From NCBI GenBank assembly GCA_032251335.1, contig JAVVDW010000002.1, positions 127,266 to 191,265 on the forward strand: a stretch of DNA of 64,000 nucleotides, given 5' to 3'. The notes below the pieces were generated by a model, which saw only the letters and a list, made by a program, of their open reading frames with translations, made no database searches and had not been told where the DNA came from. Positions within the stretch are counted from its first letter, which is position 1. Each line of letters starts with the position of its first letter. Origin of the DNA: UM-FILTER-40-17 sp032251335 (GTDB lineage Bacteria > Bacteroidota > Bacteroidia > Flavobacteriales > Flavobacteriaceae). Position numbers and translations under genes: made by a program. Positions 32,001 through 40,501 of the stretch are shown here, piece after piece.

Positions 32001-34634
32001 ATGTCTGTTCCGAAAAAATATGCACCCCAAGCGGTTGAAAATAAATGGTATGAATACTGGATGTCTCATGGTTTTTTTCATTCAGAACCCGACTCAAGAC
32101 CCGCTTACACTATCGTGATTCCACCACCCAACGTGACCGGTGTCTTGCATATGGGGCATATGTTGAACAATACCATACAAGATGTGCTGATTCGGCGCGC
32201 TAGGTTAAAAGGTTTTAATGCCTGTTGGGTTCCCGGCACAGACCATGCTTCTATTGCTACAGAGGCCAAAGTAGTGGCCAAACTCAAAGCTGAAGGTATT
32301 TCCAAAAATGATTTATCACGCGATGCTTTTTTGGAACACGCCTGGGAATGGACGCATAAACACGGCGGTATTATTCTGGAACAACTCAAAAAACTCGGCG
32401 CATCATGCGATTGGGATAGAACCAAATTCACTATGGACCCCGATATGTCGGCTTCTGTAATTAAAGTGTTTGTCGATTTATACCAAAAAGGACTTATTTA
32501 CAGGGGTTTCCGAATGGTCAATTGGGATCCGGAAGCAAAAACCACCCTGTCTGACGAAGAAGTAATATACGAAGAGAAAGACGCCACACTCTACCATATC
32601 CAATATAAAATTGAAAATTCGGATGCGTATGTGACCATTGCCACGACACGCCCCGAAACTATTTTTGGTGACACCGCCATATGTATCCACCCCGAAGACG
32701 AGCGCTACACGCATCTAAAAGGAAAAAAAGCCATCATTCCCATAGCCGGCAAAAAAATACCCATCATTGAAGATGACTATGTTGACCGCGAATTTGGAAC
32801 GGGTTGTTTGAAAGTGACACCGGCCCACGATCCAAACGACAAGGAAATAGGCGATAGGCATCAGTTGGAGTTCGTCGATATTTTTAATGACGATGCCACT
32901 TTAAACCAAAACGGGCTACATTATGAAGGGATAGACAGGTTTGATGCCAGAAAAAAAATTGTCCGAGAATTGGATGATTTAGGCCACCTGATCAAACAAG
33001 AAAATTTTAAAAACAAAGTAGGCACATCTGAGCGTACAAAAGCAGTCATAGAACCCAAACTTTCGCACCAGTGGTTTTTAAAAATGGAAAATTTGGTGAC
33101 GCCCGCTCTAAAAGCAGTTCTCGAAGACAAGAGCATTCGTTTGTTTCCGGATAAATTTGAAAATACCTACCGCCATTGGCTCGAAAACATTAGGGATTGG
33201 AATATTTCCCGACAACTTTGGTGGGGCCAACAGATTCCGGCTTTCTACTACGGCCAAAATCCCGACGATTTTGTGGTAGCATCCAACAAAGAGGAAGCCT
33301 TAAAACTGGCGCGTGAAAAATCGGGTAATGCAGCCTTGCAGGAAATAGATTTAACACAAGACGGGGATGTTTTGGATACATGGTTTTCTTCATGGCTCTG
33401 GCCCATGAGTGTTTTTAATGGCATTTTGGAGCCCGAAAATAAAGATTATCGATACTACTATCCAACCACCGATTTGGTTACAGGTCCGGATATTTTGTTT
33501 TTTTGGGTTGCCCGGATGATTTTTGCCGGATACGAATTTGCCCACGAAAAACCCTTCACCAATGTATATCTCACCGGACTTGTGCGTGATAAGCAAAGAA
33601 GAAAAATGTCGAAATCCTTAGGAAATTCTCCCGAGCCGCTAGAACTCATTGAAAACTTTGGCGCAGACGGCGTTCGCGTAGGTTTGCTGCTGAGTGCCCC
33701 GGCAGGCAATGATCTGATGTTTGATGAAAATTTGTGCGAACAGGGCAGAAACTTCGCCAATAAAATTTGGAATGCCTTCCGCCTTATTCAAAGTTGGGAA
33801 ACAGATGAAACGAAACCTGCACCCCAATACGCTAGTATAGCCCTTGAAGCCTATGAATCTGTTTTTCAAAAAACGCTGCAAGAGTTGGAAGATCAATTTT
33901 CTAAATACCGCATTTCAGATGCCTTAATGTCAACGTATAAGTTGGTGTGGGATGAGTTTTGTTCTTGGCTGCTCGAAATTGTGAAGCCGCCTTATGGCGA
34001 AAAAATAGATACCAAAACCAAGCAGGCTGTTTTGGAAGCTTTGGAAAACAATTTAAAATTGTTGCATCCTTTTATGCCGTTTATCACGGAAGAAATATGG
34101 CAATTTTTGGATGAAAGAACACCGGAAGAAGCTTTAATCGTTTCTTCGTGGCCGGATCCTAAAAGTTTTGACACCGATTTGATAGCCGGATATGAAAGGG
34201 CCAAAGAAATCATTTCGGGTATTCGCACCATTCGCAAAGACAAAAACATAGCCCATAAAGAGCCTTTAGCATTATGTGTTTTACAAGGTCATGAAACCGA
34301 CAAAACTTTTTATTCGATTGTACAAAAACTGGCTAATTTGGCTAGCATAACAGATACGGATAGCCCGCCGGAAACTGCTATCTCTTTCAGAGTTGGTGCT
34401 ACGGAGTTTTTTGTGCCGCTTAGCACGGCTTTAAATGTAGAAGAAGAAGTTTCTAAACTCACGGCTGAAAAAGATTATTTAGAAGGATTTTTGAAATCTG
34501 TTCGCGCCAAATTAGCAAACGAAAGATTTGTGAACAATGCGCCGGAGCAAGTGGTCGCTTTGGAAAAACAAAAAGAACAAGATGCTTTGGCTAAGCTGGA
34601 AACGGTTTTGAAGAGTTTGAAAAATCTTGGTTAA
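32001..34634 (+). CDS. valS: Valine--tRNA ligase
   Basis: Class I synthetase of 877 residues charging tRNA-Val in the cytosol. The HIGH motif appears as PPPNVTGVLHMGH at 41-53 and KMSKS at 535-539. Between them sits the editing (CP1) domain with TTRPETIFGDTAICIHPEDE near 216-235. WWGQQIPAFYYGQ and DTWFSSWLWP are also characteristic. The C-terminal coiled-coil arm (about 810-877, EEEVSKLTAEKDYLEGFLKS) separates ValRS from IleRS and LeuRS. ATG 32001 is used; the frame extends to a TTG at 31968, inside the likely promoter. Confidence 0.97.
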   Translation: MSVPKKYAPQAVENKWYEYWMSHGFFHSEPDSRPAYTIVIPPPNVTGVLHMGHMLNNTIQDVLIRRARLKGFNACWVPGTDHASIATEAKVVAKLKAEGISKNDLSRDAFLEHAWEWTHKHGGIILEQLKKLGASCDWDRTKFTMDPDMSASVIKVFVDLYQKGLIYRGFRMVNWDPEAKTTLSDEEVIYEEKDATLYHIQYKIENSDAYVTIATTRPETIFGDTAICIHPEDERYTHLKGKKAIIPIAGKKIPIIEDDYVDREFGTGCLKVTPAHDPNDKEIGDRHQLEFVDIFNDDATLNQNGLHYEGIDRFDARKKIVRELDDLGHLIKQENFKNKVGTSERTKAVIEPKLSHQWFLKMENLVTPALKAVLEDKSIRLFPDKFENTYRHWLENIRDWNISRQLWWGQQIPAFYYGQNPDDFVVASNKEEALKLAREKSGNAALQEIDLTQDGDVLDTWFSSWLWPMSVFNGILEPENKDYRYYYPTTDLVTGPDILFFWVARMIFAGYEFAHEKPFTNVYLTGLVRDKQRRKMSKSLGNSPEPLELIENFGADGVRVGLLLSAPAGNDLMFDENLCEQGRNFANKIWNAFRLIQSWETDETKPAPQYASIALEAYESVFQKTLQELEDQFSKYRISDALMSTYKLVWDEFCSWLLEIVKPPYGEKIDTKTKQAVLEALENNLKLLHPFMPFITEEIWQFLDERTPEEALIVSSWPDPKSFDTDLIAGYERAKEIISGIRTIRKDKNIAHKEPLALCVLQGHETDKTFYSIVQKLANLASITDTDSPPETAISFRVGATEFFVPLSTALNVEEEVSKLTAEKDYLEGFLKSVRAKLANERFVNNAPEQVVALEKQKEQDALAKLETVLKSLKNLG

Positions 34635-34658
34635 GCCCGAGGCAGATTCGTCAAGGCG

Positions 34659-34925
34659 TTAATCTGTGATATATTTGTTTACCAACTCTATATACTTCAA
34701 TTTGGCTTCTGTTTGCGTGAGGTTCTGCACCTGAAAAAGCGCATTTATCTTGAAGGCATTTCGCAATTCGTTTTCTCCCGAAGGGTTGTGATAAGGCCTT
34801 CCTAAAGTGGCACGTTTGTAATAGGCATAAAAATGCAGCATCAAATCGGGGGGCAATTTGATTTTGGTTTTACTGGCCCTTTCAAAAGCCGCATCAAAAA
34901 CTTTATCTAATTCTTGCTCTGTCAT
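34659..34925 (-). CDS. Acyl-CoA-binding protein
   Basis: 88 residues, a four-helix ACBP that binds medium- and long-chain acyl-CoA in the cytosol. The binding motif YAYYKRATLGRPYHNP near 29-44 holds the Tyr and Lys residues that contact CoA and acyl chain, and the final helix has AKLKYIELVNKY. The helix that usually reads WDAW is weaker here (NAFKINALFQV). It overlaps the psd gene by 4 bases, in the same operon as cdsA and psd, so a link to phospholipid synthesis is likely. Confidence 0.9.
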   Translation of the reverse strand: MTEQELDKVFDAAFERASKTKIKLPPDLMLHFYAYYKRATLGRPYHNPSGENELRNAFKINALFQVQNLTQTEAKLKYIELVNKYITD

Positions 34926-35572
34926 TTTTCTGCCAATACGGAGATACCTCCTTTTACTTTCTGGTTAAGCGTCACTTTTATTTTAGCATCTAAAGGTAAA
35001 AAAACATCTACTCTCGAACCAAATTTTATAAATCCAAAATCCGAAGCCTGTTTGGCTACGGCATCAACCTTTGCATAATTGACAATTCTTCTGGCTAAAG
35101 CGCCTGCAATTTGCCTAAACAAAACATTTCCCCAAACCGGATTGTCCACAACCACAGTGGTGCGTTCGTTTTCTTCACTAGATTTGGGATGCCAAGCGAC
35201 TAAAAATTTACCCGGATGGTATTTGCTAAAAACAACCTTACCGCCTACCGGATATCGCGTAGCGTGTACGTTGATAGGCGACATGAAAACGGAAACTTGG
35301 ATGCGCTTCTCGTTAAAAAATTCATGTTCACTCACTTCTTCAATGACCACAACTTTACCATCTACAGGTGAAAGCACTTTTTGGTCCGAAAGATGAAAGT
35401 CTCTTTTGGGGTTTCTAAAAAACTGTAAAACAGCAATCAAAATGAAAGTTGCAAGTGCGTAGATGATGTATGACAACCAAGTCAATTCAACCAAACTCGA
35501 AGCTACCCACGCCAAAGCTGCAGAAATGATTATCGTAATAAAAATGATGGTATAACCTTCTTTATGAAACAT
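34922..35572 (-). CDS. psd: Phosphatidylserine decarboxylase proenzyme
   Basis: Makes phosphatidylethanolamine, after cleaving itself into two subunits at a Gly-Ser bond to form a pyruvoyl cofactor. 216 residues, the short type without the long N-terminal region of the E. coli form. Two membrane helices at the N-terminus (near 10-46) anchor it. SPVDGKVVVIEEV near 66-78, VSVFMSPINVHATRYPVGGK near 93-112, and near the end KFGSRVDVFLP, where the Gly-Ser cleavage site lies. Overlaps cdsA by 11 bases and the ACBP gene by 4. Confidence 0.95.
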   Translation of the reverse strand: MFHKEGYTIIFITIIISAALAWVASSLVELTWLSYIIYALATFILIAVLQFFRNPKRDFHLSDQKVLSPVDGKVVVIEEVSEHEFFNEKRIQVSVFMSPINVHATRYPVGGKVVFSKYHPGKFLVAWHPKSSEENERTTVVVDNPVWGNVLFRQIAGALARRIVNYAKVDAVAKQASDFGFIKFGSRVDVFLPLDAKIKVTLNQKVKGGISVLAEK

Positions 35573-36365
35573 AATTCGAAATTAGTAAAAAGATAAGAAT
35601 AAATGGTGAAACTAGGACGATACTATCCAAACGGTCGTAAATGCCGCCGTGCCCCGGCATGAGGTTTCCACTGTCTTTAACGCCGGTTTGTCTTTTGTAT
35701 TTGGATTGAATTAAATCGCCTAAGGTGCCGAGTGTGGCAACCATCAGGCTGATGACTATCCACTCAAATAAGCTGAGGTCATCGTTGTATAAACCCATGA
35801 TATAGCCCGTAAATAGACAAAACACTGCACCACCGACTGTGCCTTCTAAAGTCTTTTTAGGCGATACTTTCTCAAAAAGTTTTCGCTTGCCAAAATTGAC
35901 CCCAACCAAATAGGCAAAAGAATCGTTTATCCAAACCAACAAAAAGATATTAATGACAATCCAGGGTTTGTATTCGTTATGAATATTGGCAATAAAAAGC
36001 AAGTAAATCAAAGAAGTTGAGATGTAGAAAGTGCAATAGAGAAAATTTTGGATGCGTCCTTCCGGAATGTTTTTCTTGCCAAAGAGGTTGAAAAGCAGAA
36101 AGATGTCTATCAGTGCTGACAGACCCAAAATTGGATAGAGAATCCACACCGTGATGGCACCTTCTTTGAGGGCATAAAACAAAAGAAAAAGAATAATAAA
36201 AGGTGTGAAGTTTTTTCTTTTTAACAATCGGTTGTACTCTATGAGCAAAATAATGCTGAGGCCAAACAGCAACAGATAGAAAAAGTCTTCTGAATAATAA
36301 GCAGAAAGTACCAATATGGCACTGTACAAAAATCCGGAAACACTTCGCTTCAGTAAATCGTTCAT
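35562..36365 (-). CDS. cdsA: Phosphatidate cytidylyltransferase
   Basis: Makes CDP-diacylglycerol from phosphatidic acid and CTP at the inner membrane. The 267 residues form about eight membrane helices. The family signature is near the C-terminus: SPKKTLEGTVGGAVFCLFTG near 168-187, with the following GDLIQSKYKRQTGVKDSGNL near 214-233, which contains the metal-binding Asp and the KD motif. The next gene in the operon is psd, so both steps of phosphatidylethanolamine synthesis except the serine transfer (pssA) are encoded here. Confidence 0.96.
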   Translation of the reverse strand: MNDLLKRSVSGFLYSAILVLSAYYSEDFFYLLLFGLSIILLIEYNRLLKRKNFTPFIILFLLFYALKEGAITVWILYPILGLSALIDIFLLFNLFGKKNIPEGRIQNFLYCTFYISTSLIYLLFIANIHNEYKPWIVINIFLLVWINDSFAYLVGVNFGKRKLFEKVSPKKTLEGTVGGAVFCLFTGYIMGLYNDDLSLFEWIVISLMVATLGTLGDLIQSKYKRQTGVKDSGNLMPGHGGIYDRLDSIVLVSPFILIFLLISNYVS

Positions 36366-36368
36366 TTT

Positions 36369-36974
36369 TTAGAGATCTTCAAGCAGCAGCAAATATAAGT
36401 TTTTTGTACTACTACCGTAAGAGAGAAAATCATCTTCATGTTTCCTTTGAAAATGCTTTATGGTGTTGATATTTGTAGGTATTTTTTTTCCGTAGTTAAT
36501 TTTAATGCCACGCAGGCTTTCGCCTATGTTGTTGGTGATTTGACTCGTGGTGGCAAATACTACTATGTTTTCTGAAAGTTCGTTGAGCTTTCTCTCGTTA
36601 ATTTGTCTGGAACAAAACATGACAGAGCCATCATCAGCCACCAAATATTCACAGGTCGTAAAGAGGAAATCGGCTTCGTGGCTGTCTGTGGTTTCAAACT
36701 TAAAATCTTTGAATTTTTTTTGAAGTTCCGGATTGAAACATTGAATATTGTCTTTTTTCCAAGCGTTTTCTTCCAAAATATCAGACAAATTTCGAATCAC
36801 TTCGTTTAAGTTTTCGCAATACAAAAACTTGCCGCCGTTGTCTTTGAATCGCGTCATAAAACGCTCATCAAGCGGGAGTTTTTGTTCCGGCATAAAAGGA
36901 CTCAACTCTTTGTCTTTTTGATTTTTATCTTTCGATTTGTTCGATATACCAAAGAGCTTAGTTAGTATGTTCAT
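36369..36974 (-). CDS. LUD-domain protein (LutC/YkgG-like), solo
   Basis: 201 residues. The C-terminal half has the LUD pattern EADFLFTTCEYLVADDGSVM near 118-137, then IVVFATTSQITNNIGESL near 154-171 and a final LYLLLLEDL. Proteins of this fold occur with LutA and LutB in lactate oxidation, but no partner genes are here; a lone LUD protein lies between ftsH and cdsA, with 3 bp before the cdsA start. The start ATG 36974 (MNILTKLFGI) is chosen because it follows a perfect promoter; the frame runs 20 codons further up without support. Function unknown. Confidence 0.75.
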   Translation of the reverse strand: MNILTKLFGISNKSKDKNQKDKELSPFMPEQKLPLDERFMTRFKDNGGKFLYCENLNEVIRNLSDILEENAWKKDNIQCFNPELQKKFKDFKFETTDSHEADFLFTTCEYLVADDGSVMFCSRQINERKLNELSENIVVFATTSQITNNIGESLRGIKINYGKKIPTNINTIKHFQRKHEDDFLSYGSSTKNLYLLLLEDL

Positions 36975-37006
36975 GCACCTTTTGAGTTGAAATATCTGGG
37001 TTTCAC

Positions 37007-37037
37007 CAAAAGTATAAAAAACTTCGCCCAACACAAA
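37007..37037 (-). promoter_or_regulatory. Promoter of the LUD-cdsA-psd-ACBP operon
   Basis: On the minus strand TTTG (plus 37034-37037), 19 bp, then TACTTTTG (plus 37007-37014), an exact pair at the commonest spacing. The TTTG sits in the loop of the ftsH terminator hairpin, so the two elements overlap. Confidence 0.65.
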
Positions 37038-37056
37038 ACGTTGGGCAAAGCTTTTT
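37016..37056 (-). terminator. Terminator after ftsH, usable on both strands
   Basis: GCCCAAC (37026-37032) pairs with GTTGGGC (37040-37046) around a 7-base loop. On the minus strand a run of six T residues follows (plus 37016-37021); on the plus strand a run of six T residues starts at 37052. Confidence 0.7.
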
Positions 37057-37077
37057 TATGATATATTAAATGGAGAC

Positions 37078-39030
37078 CTAAGCGGGAAGTTGTTTTTCTG
37101 CTACCTCTTTGTTGTTGAAAGGTCTTGGGCCAAATACTCTTTCCAAATCGTCTTTGAAAATGACTTCTTTTTCTATGAGGATATCGGCCAGCTGTGTGAG
37201 TTGCTCCTTGTGTTTTTTCATAAGGGAAATCGCTCTCTGATACTGAGTTTCCACGAGTGTAGAAATTTCTTTGTCAATCATTTTGGCAGTTTCCTCAGAG
37301 TAGGGTTTGGTAAATCCGTATTCGTTTTGTCCGCTTGAATCGTAGTAGGTGAGGTTACCAATTTTTTCGTTGAGGCCATAAATTGTGATCATGGCACGGG
37401 CTTGTTTGGTGACTTTTTCCAAGTCGCTTAAGGCACCGGTGGAAATTTCGTTAAAGATCACTTCTTCAGCAGCCCTTCCTCCCAAAGTAGCACACATCTC
37501 ATCTAGCATCTGGCTGGTACGGACAATTAGACGTTCTTCGGGCAGGTACCATGCTGCACCCAAAGATTGCCCCCTTGGCACAATAGTGACTTTGACCAAG
37601 GGCGCGGCGTGTTCGAGTACCCAACTGGCTGTGGCGTGCCCCGCTTCGTGTATGGCTATGGCGCGTTTTTCCTCTTTGGTTACAATCTTGTTTTTCTTTT
37701 CCAAACCACCAATGATGCGGTCTATAGCGTCTAAAAAGTCTTGTTTTTCTACGGTTTTTTTGTCTTTACGCGCTGCAATTAAAGCGGCTTCGTTACATAC
37801 ATTGGCTATATCTGCACCCGAAAACCCTGGCGTTTGTTTGGCCAAGAAATCCATGTCTATATCCGGACTTTTGGTGATGGGTTTTAGGTGTACTTCAAAA
37901 ATTTCTCTTCGCTCGCGCAAATCCGGAAGGTCAACATATATCTGTCTATCAAACCTACCCGCGCGCATCAAGGCCTTGTCTAATATGTCGGCTCGGTTGG
38001 TGGCCGCTAGCACAATTACATTGGTATTGGTGCCAAAACCATCCATTTCGGTCAGCAGTTGGTTGAGGGTGTTTTCCCGCTCGTCATTAGATCCGGAAAA
38101 ATTGTTTTTGCCGCGCGCGCGTCCAATGGCGTCAATTTCGTCGATAAAAATGATTGAAGGCGATTTGTCTTTGGCTTGTTTGAACAAGTCGCGTACCCGG
38201 GAAGCACCCACGCCTACAAACATTTCAACAAAATCCGAACCTGAAAGTGAGAAAAATGGCACCTTGGCTTCACCGGCGACGGCTTTTGCCAAAAGGGTTT
38301 TTCCCGTACCCGGAGGCCCTACCAGCAAGGCGCCTTTGGGTATTTTGCCGCCAAGGGCTGTGTATTTGTCCGGTGTTTTTAAAAAATCAACAATTTCCTG
38401 AATCTCTTCCTTCGCGCCTTCTAATCCGGCCACGTCTTTGAAGGAGGTTTTTACATTGGTATTCTGATCAAAAAGTGTTGCTTTTGATTTACCAATATTA
38501 AATATCTGACCACCGGGACCGCCCGCACCACCACCGGCCATTCGACGCATGATGAGAATCCAAATACCAATGAGCAGGACTAATGGTAGAATCGAAATCA
38601 ATAAATCGCCCCAAATGTTGTTTTCAGTCACAAAATTATACGACTCAATTTTACCTTCAGCTTTGGCTGATTTAATTGTGTCCTCAAAATTTTGTAAGTC
38701 CCCAAATTCAAATTCATAGTTGGGGTTGATGCTTCCATTGTCTAAAAAACCTTCACCGGCCGCTTTTTTGTGAATTTCTTTGGCCATCGCTTCCTGTGTC
38801 AAATAGACCCGAGCTTTGTTCTTGTTTACAATCACCACACGAGCCACATCCCCATCTTGAATAAAGGTCTGAAAATCTGACGGGGTCGTTTTTGCAACGC
38901 CTCCAAAACTACCACTGAAGATTTGCATGCCGATAAATATCATGATGGCAATGGCATAAATCCAATAGGCACTGAATTTTGGTTTTTGAGGTGGCGTGTT
39001 TTTGTTATTTTGATTTTTTTCTTTTTTCAT
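37078..39030 (-). CDS. ftsH: ATP-dependent zinc metalloprotease FtsH
   Basis: Membrane AAA+ protease that degrades short-lived and misassembled membrane proteins. 650 residues: membrane helices near 21-42 and 142-162 with a periplasmic domain between; AAA domain with Walker A GPPGTGKT at 238-245, Walker B IIFIDEID at 293-300 and second-region SRH NRADILDKALMRAGRFDRQI near 345-364; and the zinc-site HEAGH at 461-465. A Gly-rich linker (GGGAGGPGGQ) precedes the AAA domain. A 60-bp palindrome lies in its leader. rsfS precedes it on the same strand, the usual order in this phylum. Confidence 0.97.
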   Translation of the reverse strand: MKKEKNQNNKNTPPQKPKFSAYWIYAIAIMIFIGMQIFSGSFGGVAKTTPSDFQTFIQDGDVARVVIVNKNKARVYLTQEAMAKEIHKKAAGEGFLDNGSINPNYEFEFGDLQNFEDTIKSAKAEGKIESYNFVTENNIWGDLLISILPLVLLIGIWILIMRRMAGGGAGGPGGQIFNIGKSKATLFDQNTNVKTSFKDVAGLEGAKEEIQEIVDFLKTPDKYTALGGKIPKGALLVGPPGTGKTLLAKAVAGEAKVPFFSLSGSDFVEMFVGVGASRVRDLFKQAKDKSPSIIFIDEIDAIGRARGKNNFSGSNDERENTLNQLLTEMDGFGTNTNVIVLAATNRADILDKALMRAGRFDRQIYVDLPDLRERREIFEVHLKPITKSPDIDMDFLAKQTPGFSGADIANVCNEAALIAARKDKKTVEKQDFLDAIDRIIGGLEKKNKIVTKEEKRAIAIHEAGHATASWVLEHAAPLVKVTIVPRGQSLGAAWYLPEERLIVRTSQMLDEMCATLGGRAAEEVIFNEISTGALSDLEKVTKQARAMITIYGLNEKIGNLTYYDSSGQNEYGFTKPYSEETAKMIDKEISTLVETQYQRAISLMKKHKEQLTQLADILIEKEVIFKDDLERVFGPRPFNNKEVAEKQLPA

Positions 39031-39060
39031 CTGTTAATATTTTTTGTTTTTAAGTGGTCA

Positions 39061-39120
39061 GATGGAACACCATAAATAATCATCTGCCTGTGTGCAAAAT
39101 TTTTACATGGGTGTTTCATC
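39061..39120. repeat. Dispersed intergenic palindrome family, copy B (complete, 60 bp)
   Basis: Ends are imperfect inverted repeats: GATGGAACACC at the left (39061-39071) and GGTGTTTCATC at the right (39110-39120). The middle contains CATCTGCCTGTGTGCAAAA then TTTTTACATGG. It lies between ftsH and rsfS, 31 bp upstream of the ftsH start. Shared with copies at 14461-14511 and 56872-56931. Confidence 0.8.
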
Positions 39121-39196
39121 CGAAATATTTGTTAGAAAGTATAACTTGTCTTTAAGTATATTGTGTTTTTCTTCGCGGGGCAAGGCACTTGTTTAT

Positions 39197-39568
39197 TTAA
39201 TAATTAGTTTCAACGCTTACGATTTTGGCATCACCCCAAAGGCTTTCCAAATCGTAAAATTCGCGAATGTGCTTTTGAAAAACGTGCACCACTACATCTA
39301 CATAATCCATTAAAACCCATTCTGCGTTGGATGTTCCTTCCACATGCCATGGTTTTTCATGCATAGTTTTGCTGACATTTTTTTGGATGGAGTTCACAAT
39401 TGCGTTGACTTGGGTATTCGACGTACCATTGCAAATCACAAAATAATCGCAAACGGTATTTTCAATTTCTCTTAAGTCTAAAATATCTATATCTTTACCT
39501 TTGACTTCTTCAATTCCTTTGAGGATTTCAGCAATGAGATGATCAGTGGGTCTGGGTGTTTGAGTCAT
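39197..39568 (-). CDS. rsfS: Ribosomal silencing factor
   Basis: Binds the large ribosomal subunit protein L14 and stops subunit joining when nutrients are short. 123 residues, the usual size: VKGKDIDILDLREI near 23-36, CDYFVICNGTSNTQVNAIVN near 42-61, and WVLMDYVDVVVHVFQKHIRE near 86-105. ATG 39568 (MTQTPRPTD) is chosen over a start 8 codons upstream, which lies close to the -7 box. It precedes ftsH, and is divergent from birA. Confidence 0.93.
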   Translation of the reverse strand: MTQTPRPTDHLIAEILKGIEEVKGKDIDILDLREIENTVCDYFVICNGTSNTQVNAIVNSIQKNVSKTMHEKPWHVEGTSNAEWVLMDYVDVVVHVFQKHIREFYDLESLWGDAKIVSVETNY

Positions 39569-39589
39569 TAACAGTGTAGCGTTTATTTG

Positions 39590-39597
39590 CAAATGTA
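39590..39597 (-). promoter_or_regulatory. TAnnTTTG -7 box for rsfS
   Basis: CAAATGTA on the plus strand reads TACATTTG on the minus strand, an exact match 21 bp before the chosen start. It supports the start at 39568 over one at 39592. Confidence 0.45.
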
Positions 39598-39616
39598 TTA
39601 TATTTTAAGCATACCT

Positions 39617-39624
39617 TAAATTTG
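39617..39624 (+). promoter_or_regulatory. TAnnTTTG -7 box for birA
   Basis: TAAATTTG is an exact -7 match, 57 bp before the birA start. It faces the rsfS box at 39590, making a 35-bp divergent promoter region. Confidence 0.4.
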
Positions 39625-39681
39625 TTAACATAACATTTATAGACAATGAATTAACAATTTGATGGGCAATCTTATTTTTTT

Positions 39682-40416
39682 ATGACCAAGATAATCAAAC
39701 TTAGTGCCACTGAGTCCACCAACAGCTATTTAAGGGAATTGGCTTCTAAAGAACCACTCGATCATTTTACGGTTGTCACAACAGACAACCAAACCCAAGG
39801 CAGGGGGCAACAGGGGAGCTCTTGGCAATCAGAACCGGGTAAAAACTTGACTATGAGTATTTTGATGAAGGACATCCCTTTTCTTAAACTAGAACCTTCC
39901 TTGTTGAGCGTGGCGGTTTCTTTAGCCGTTTTTGATACCTTGTCGAGCTTTGTCATACCGGATTTGGCCATTAAATGGCCAAACGACATTTTGTCAGACC
40001 ATAAAAAGATTTGTGGTATTCTGATAGAAAATATTTTTCCGAATAAAGCCATTATGAATGCCATTGTGGGCATCGGAATCAATGTCAACCAAACAGCCTT
40101 TGATGCACTTCCGCAGGCTTCTTCATTATTAGTGTTGACCGGTCGGATTTTTAGTGTAGATGAAATCCTTCAGAGACTTGTAAAATCGTTAAAAGATTAT
40201 CACAAGTTGTTTCTAAACAACCAAAAACAGACTTTGATCTCAGCTTATGAAGCGAAACTTTTTCGGAGAAACAAACCCTCCACTTTCAAAGACAAAAACG
40301 GACTTTTGTTTACGGGAATTATCCAAGGCATCACGCCGGACGGGAAACTCAGGGTGATGACAGAAAACAAGCTTGAAAAATGGTTTTATCACAAGGAAGT
40401 AACCTTACTCTATTGA
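39682..40416 (+). CDS. birA: Biotin--[acetyl-CoA-carboxylase] ligase
   Basis: Attaches biotin to the acetyl-CoA carboxylase carrier protein through biotinyl-AMP. 244 residues, catalytic and C-terminal domains only; there is no N-terminal HTH, so unlike E. coli BirA it is not a repressor. Motifs: LSATESTNSYLRELA near 6-20, QTQGRGQQGSSWQSEPGKNL near 37-56 (nucleotide loop), LAIKWPNDIL near 95-104 (catalytic Lys), and KICGILIENI. The C-terminal SH3-like part holds FTGIIQGITPDGKLRVMTEN. Start ATG 39682 lies downstream of a -7 box. Confidence 0.95.
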   Translation: MTKIIKLSATESTNSYLRELASKEPLDHFTVVTTDNQTQGRGQQGSSWQSEPGKNLTMSILMKDIPFLKLEPSLLSVAVSLAVFDTLSSFVIPDLAIKWPNDILSDHKKICGILIENIFPNKAIMNAIVGIGINVNQTAFDALPQASSLLVLTGRIFSVDEILQRLVKSLKDYHKLFLNNQKQTLISAYEAKLFRRNKPSTFKDKNGLLFTGIIQGITPDGKLRVMTENKLEKWFYHKEVTLLY

Positions 40417-40476
40417 AAGACACCGATTTTAACAATCTATAAATGAATTCATTCATATTCTTTTAGATAAAAACAT

Positions 40477-40484
40477 TAATTTTG
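40477..40484 (+). promoter_or_regulatory. TAnnTTTG -7 box for the DinB-like gene
   Basis: TAATTTTG is an exact -7 match ending 17 bp before the start codon, so the predicted leader is only about 10 nt. No clear -33 box. Confidence 0.4.
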
Positions 40485-40501
40485 CCAAAATTGTTAACCA
40501 A

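Noticed and set aside
37385..38401. 338-codon open frame on the plus strand within ftsH
   Set aside because: It is antisense to the AAA domain of FtsH, has no ribosome site or promoter, and its translation is Ser/Arg-rich shadow sequence.
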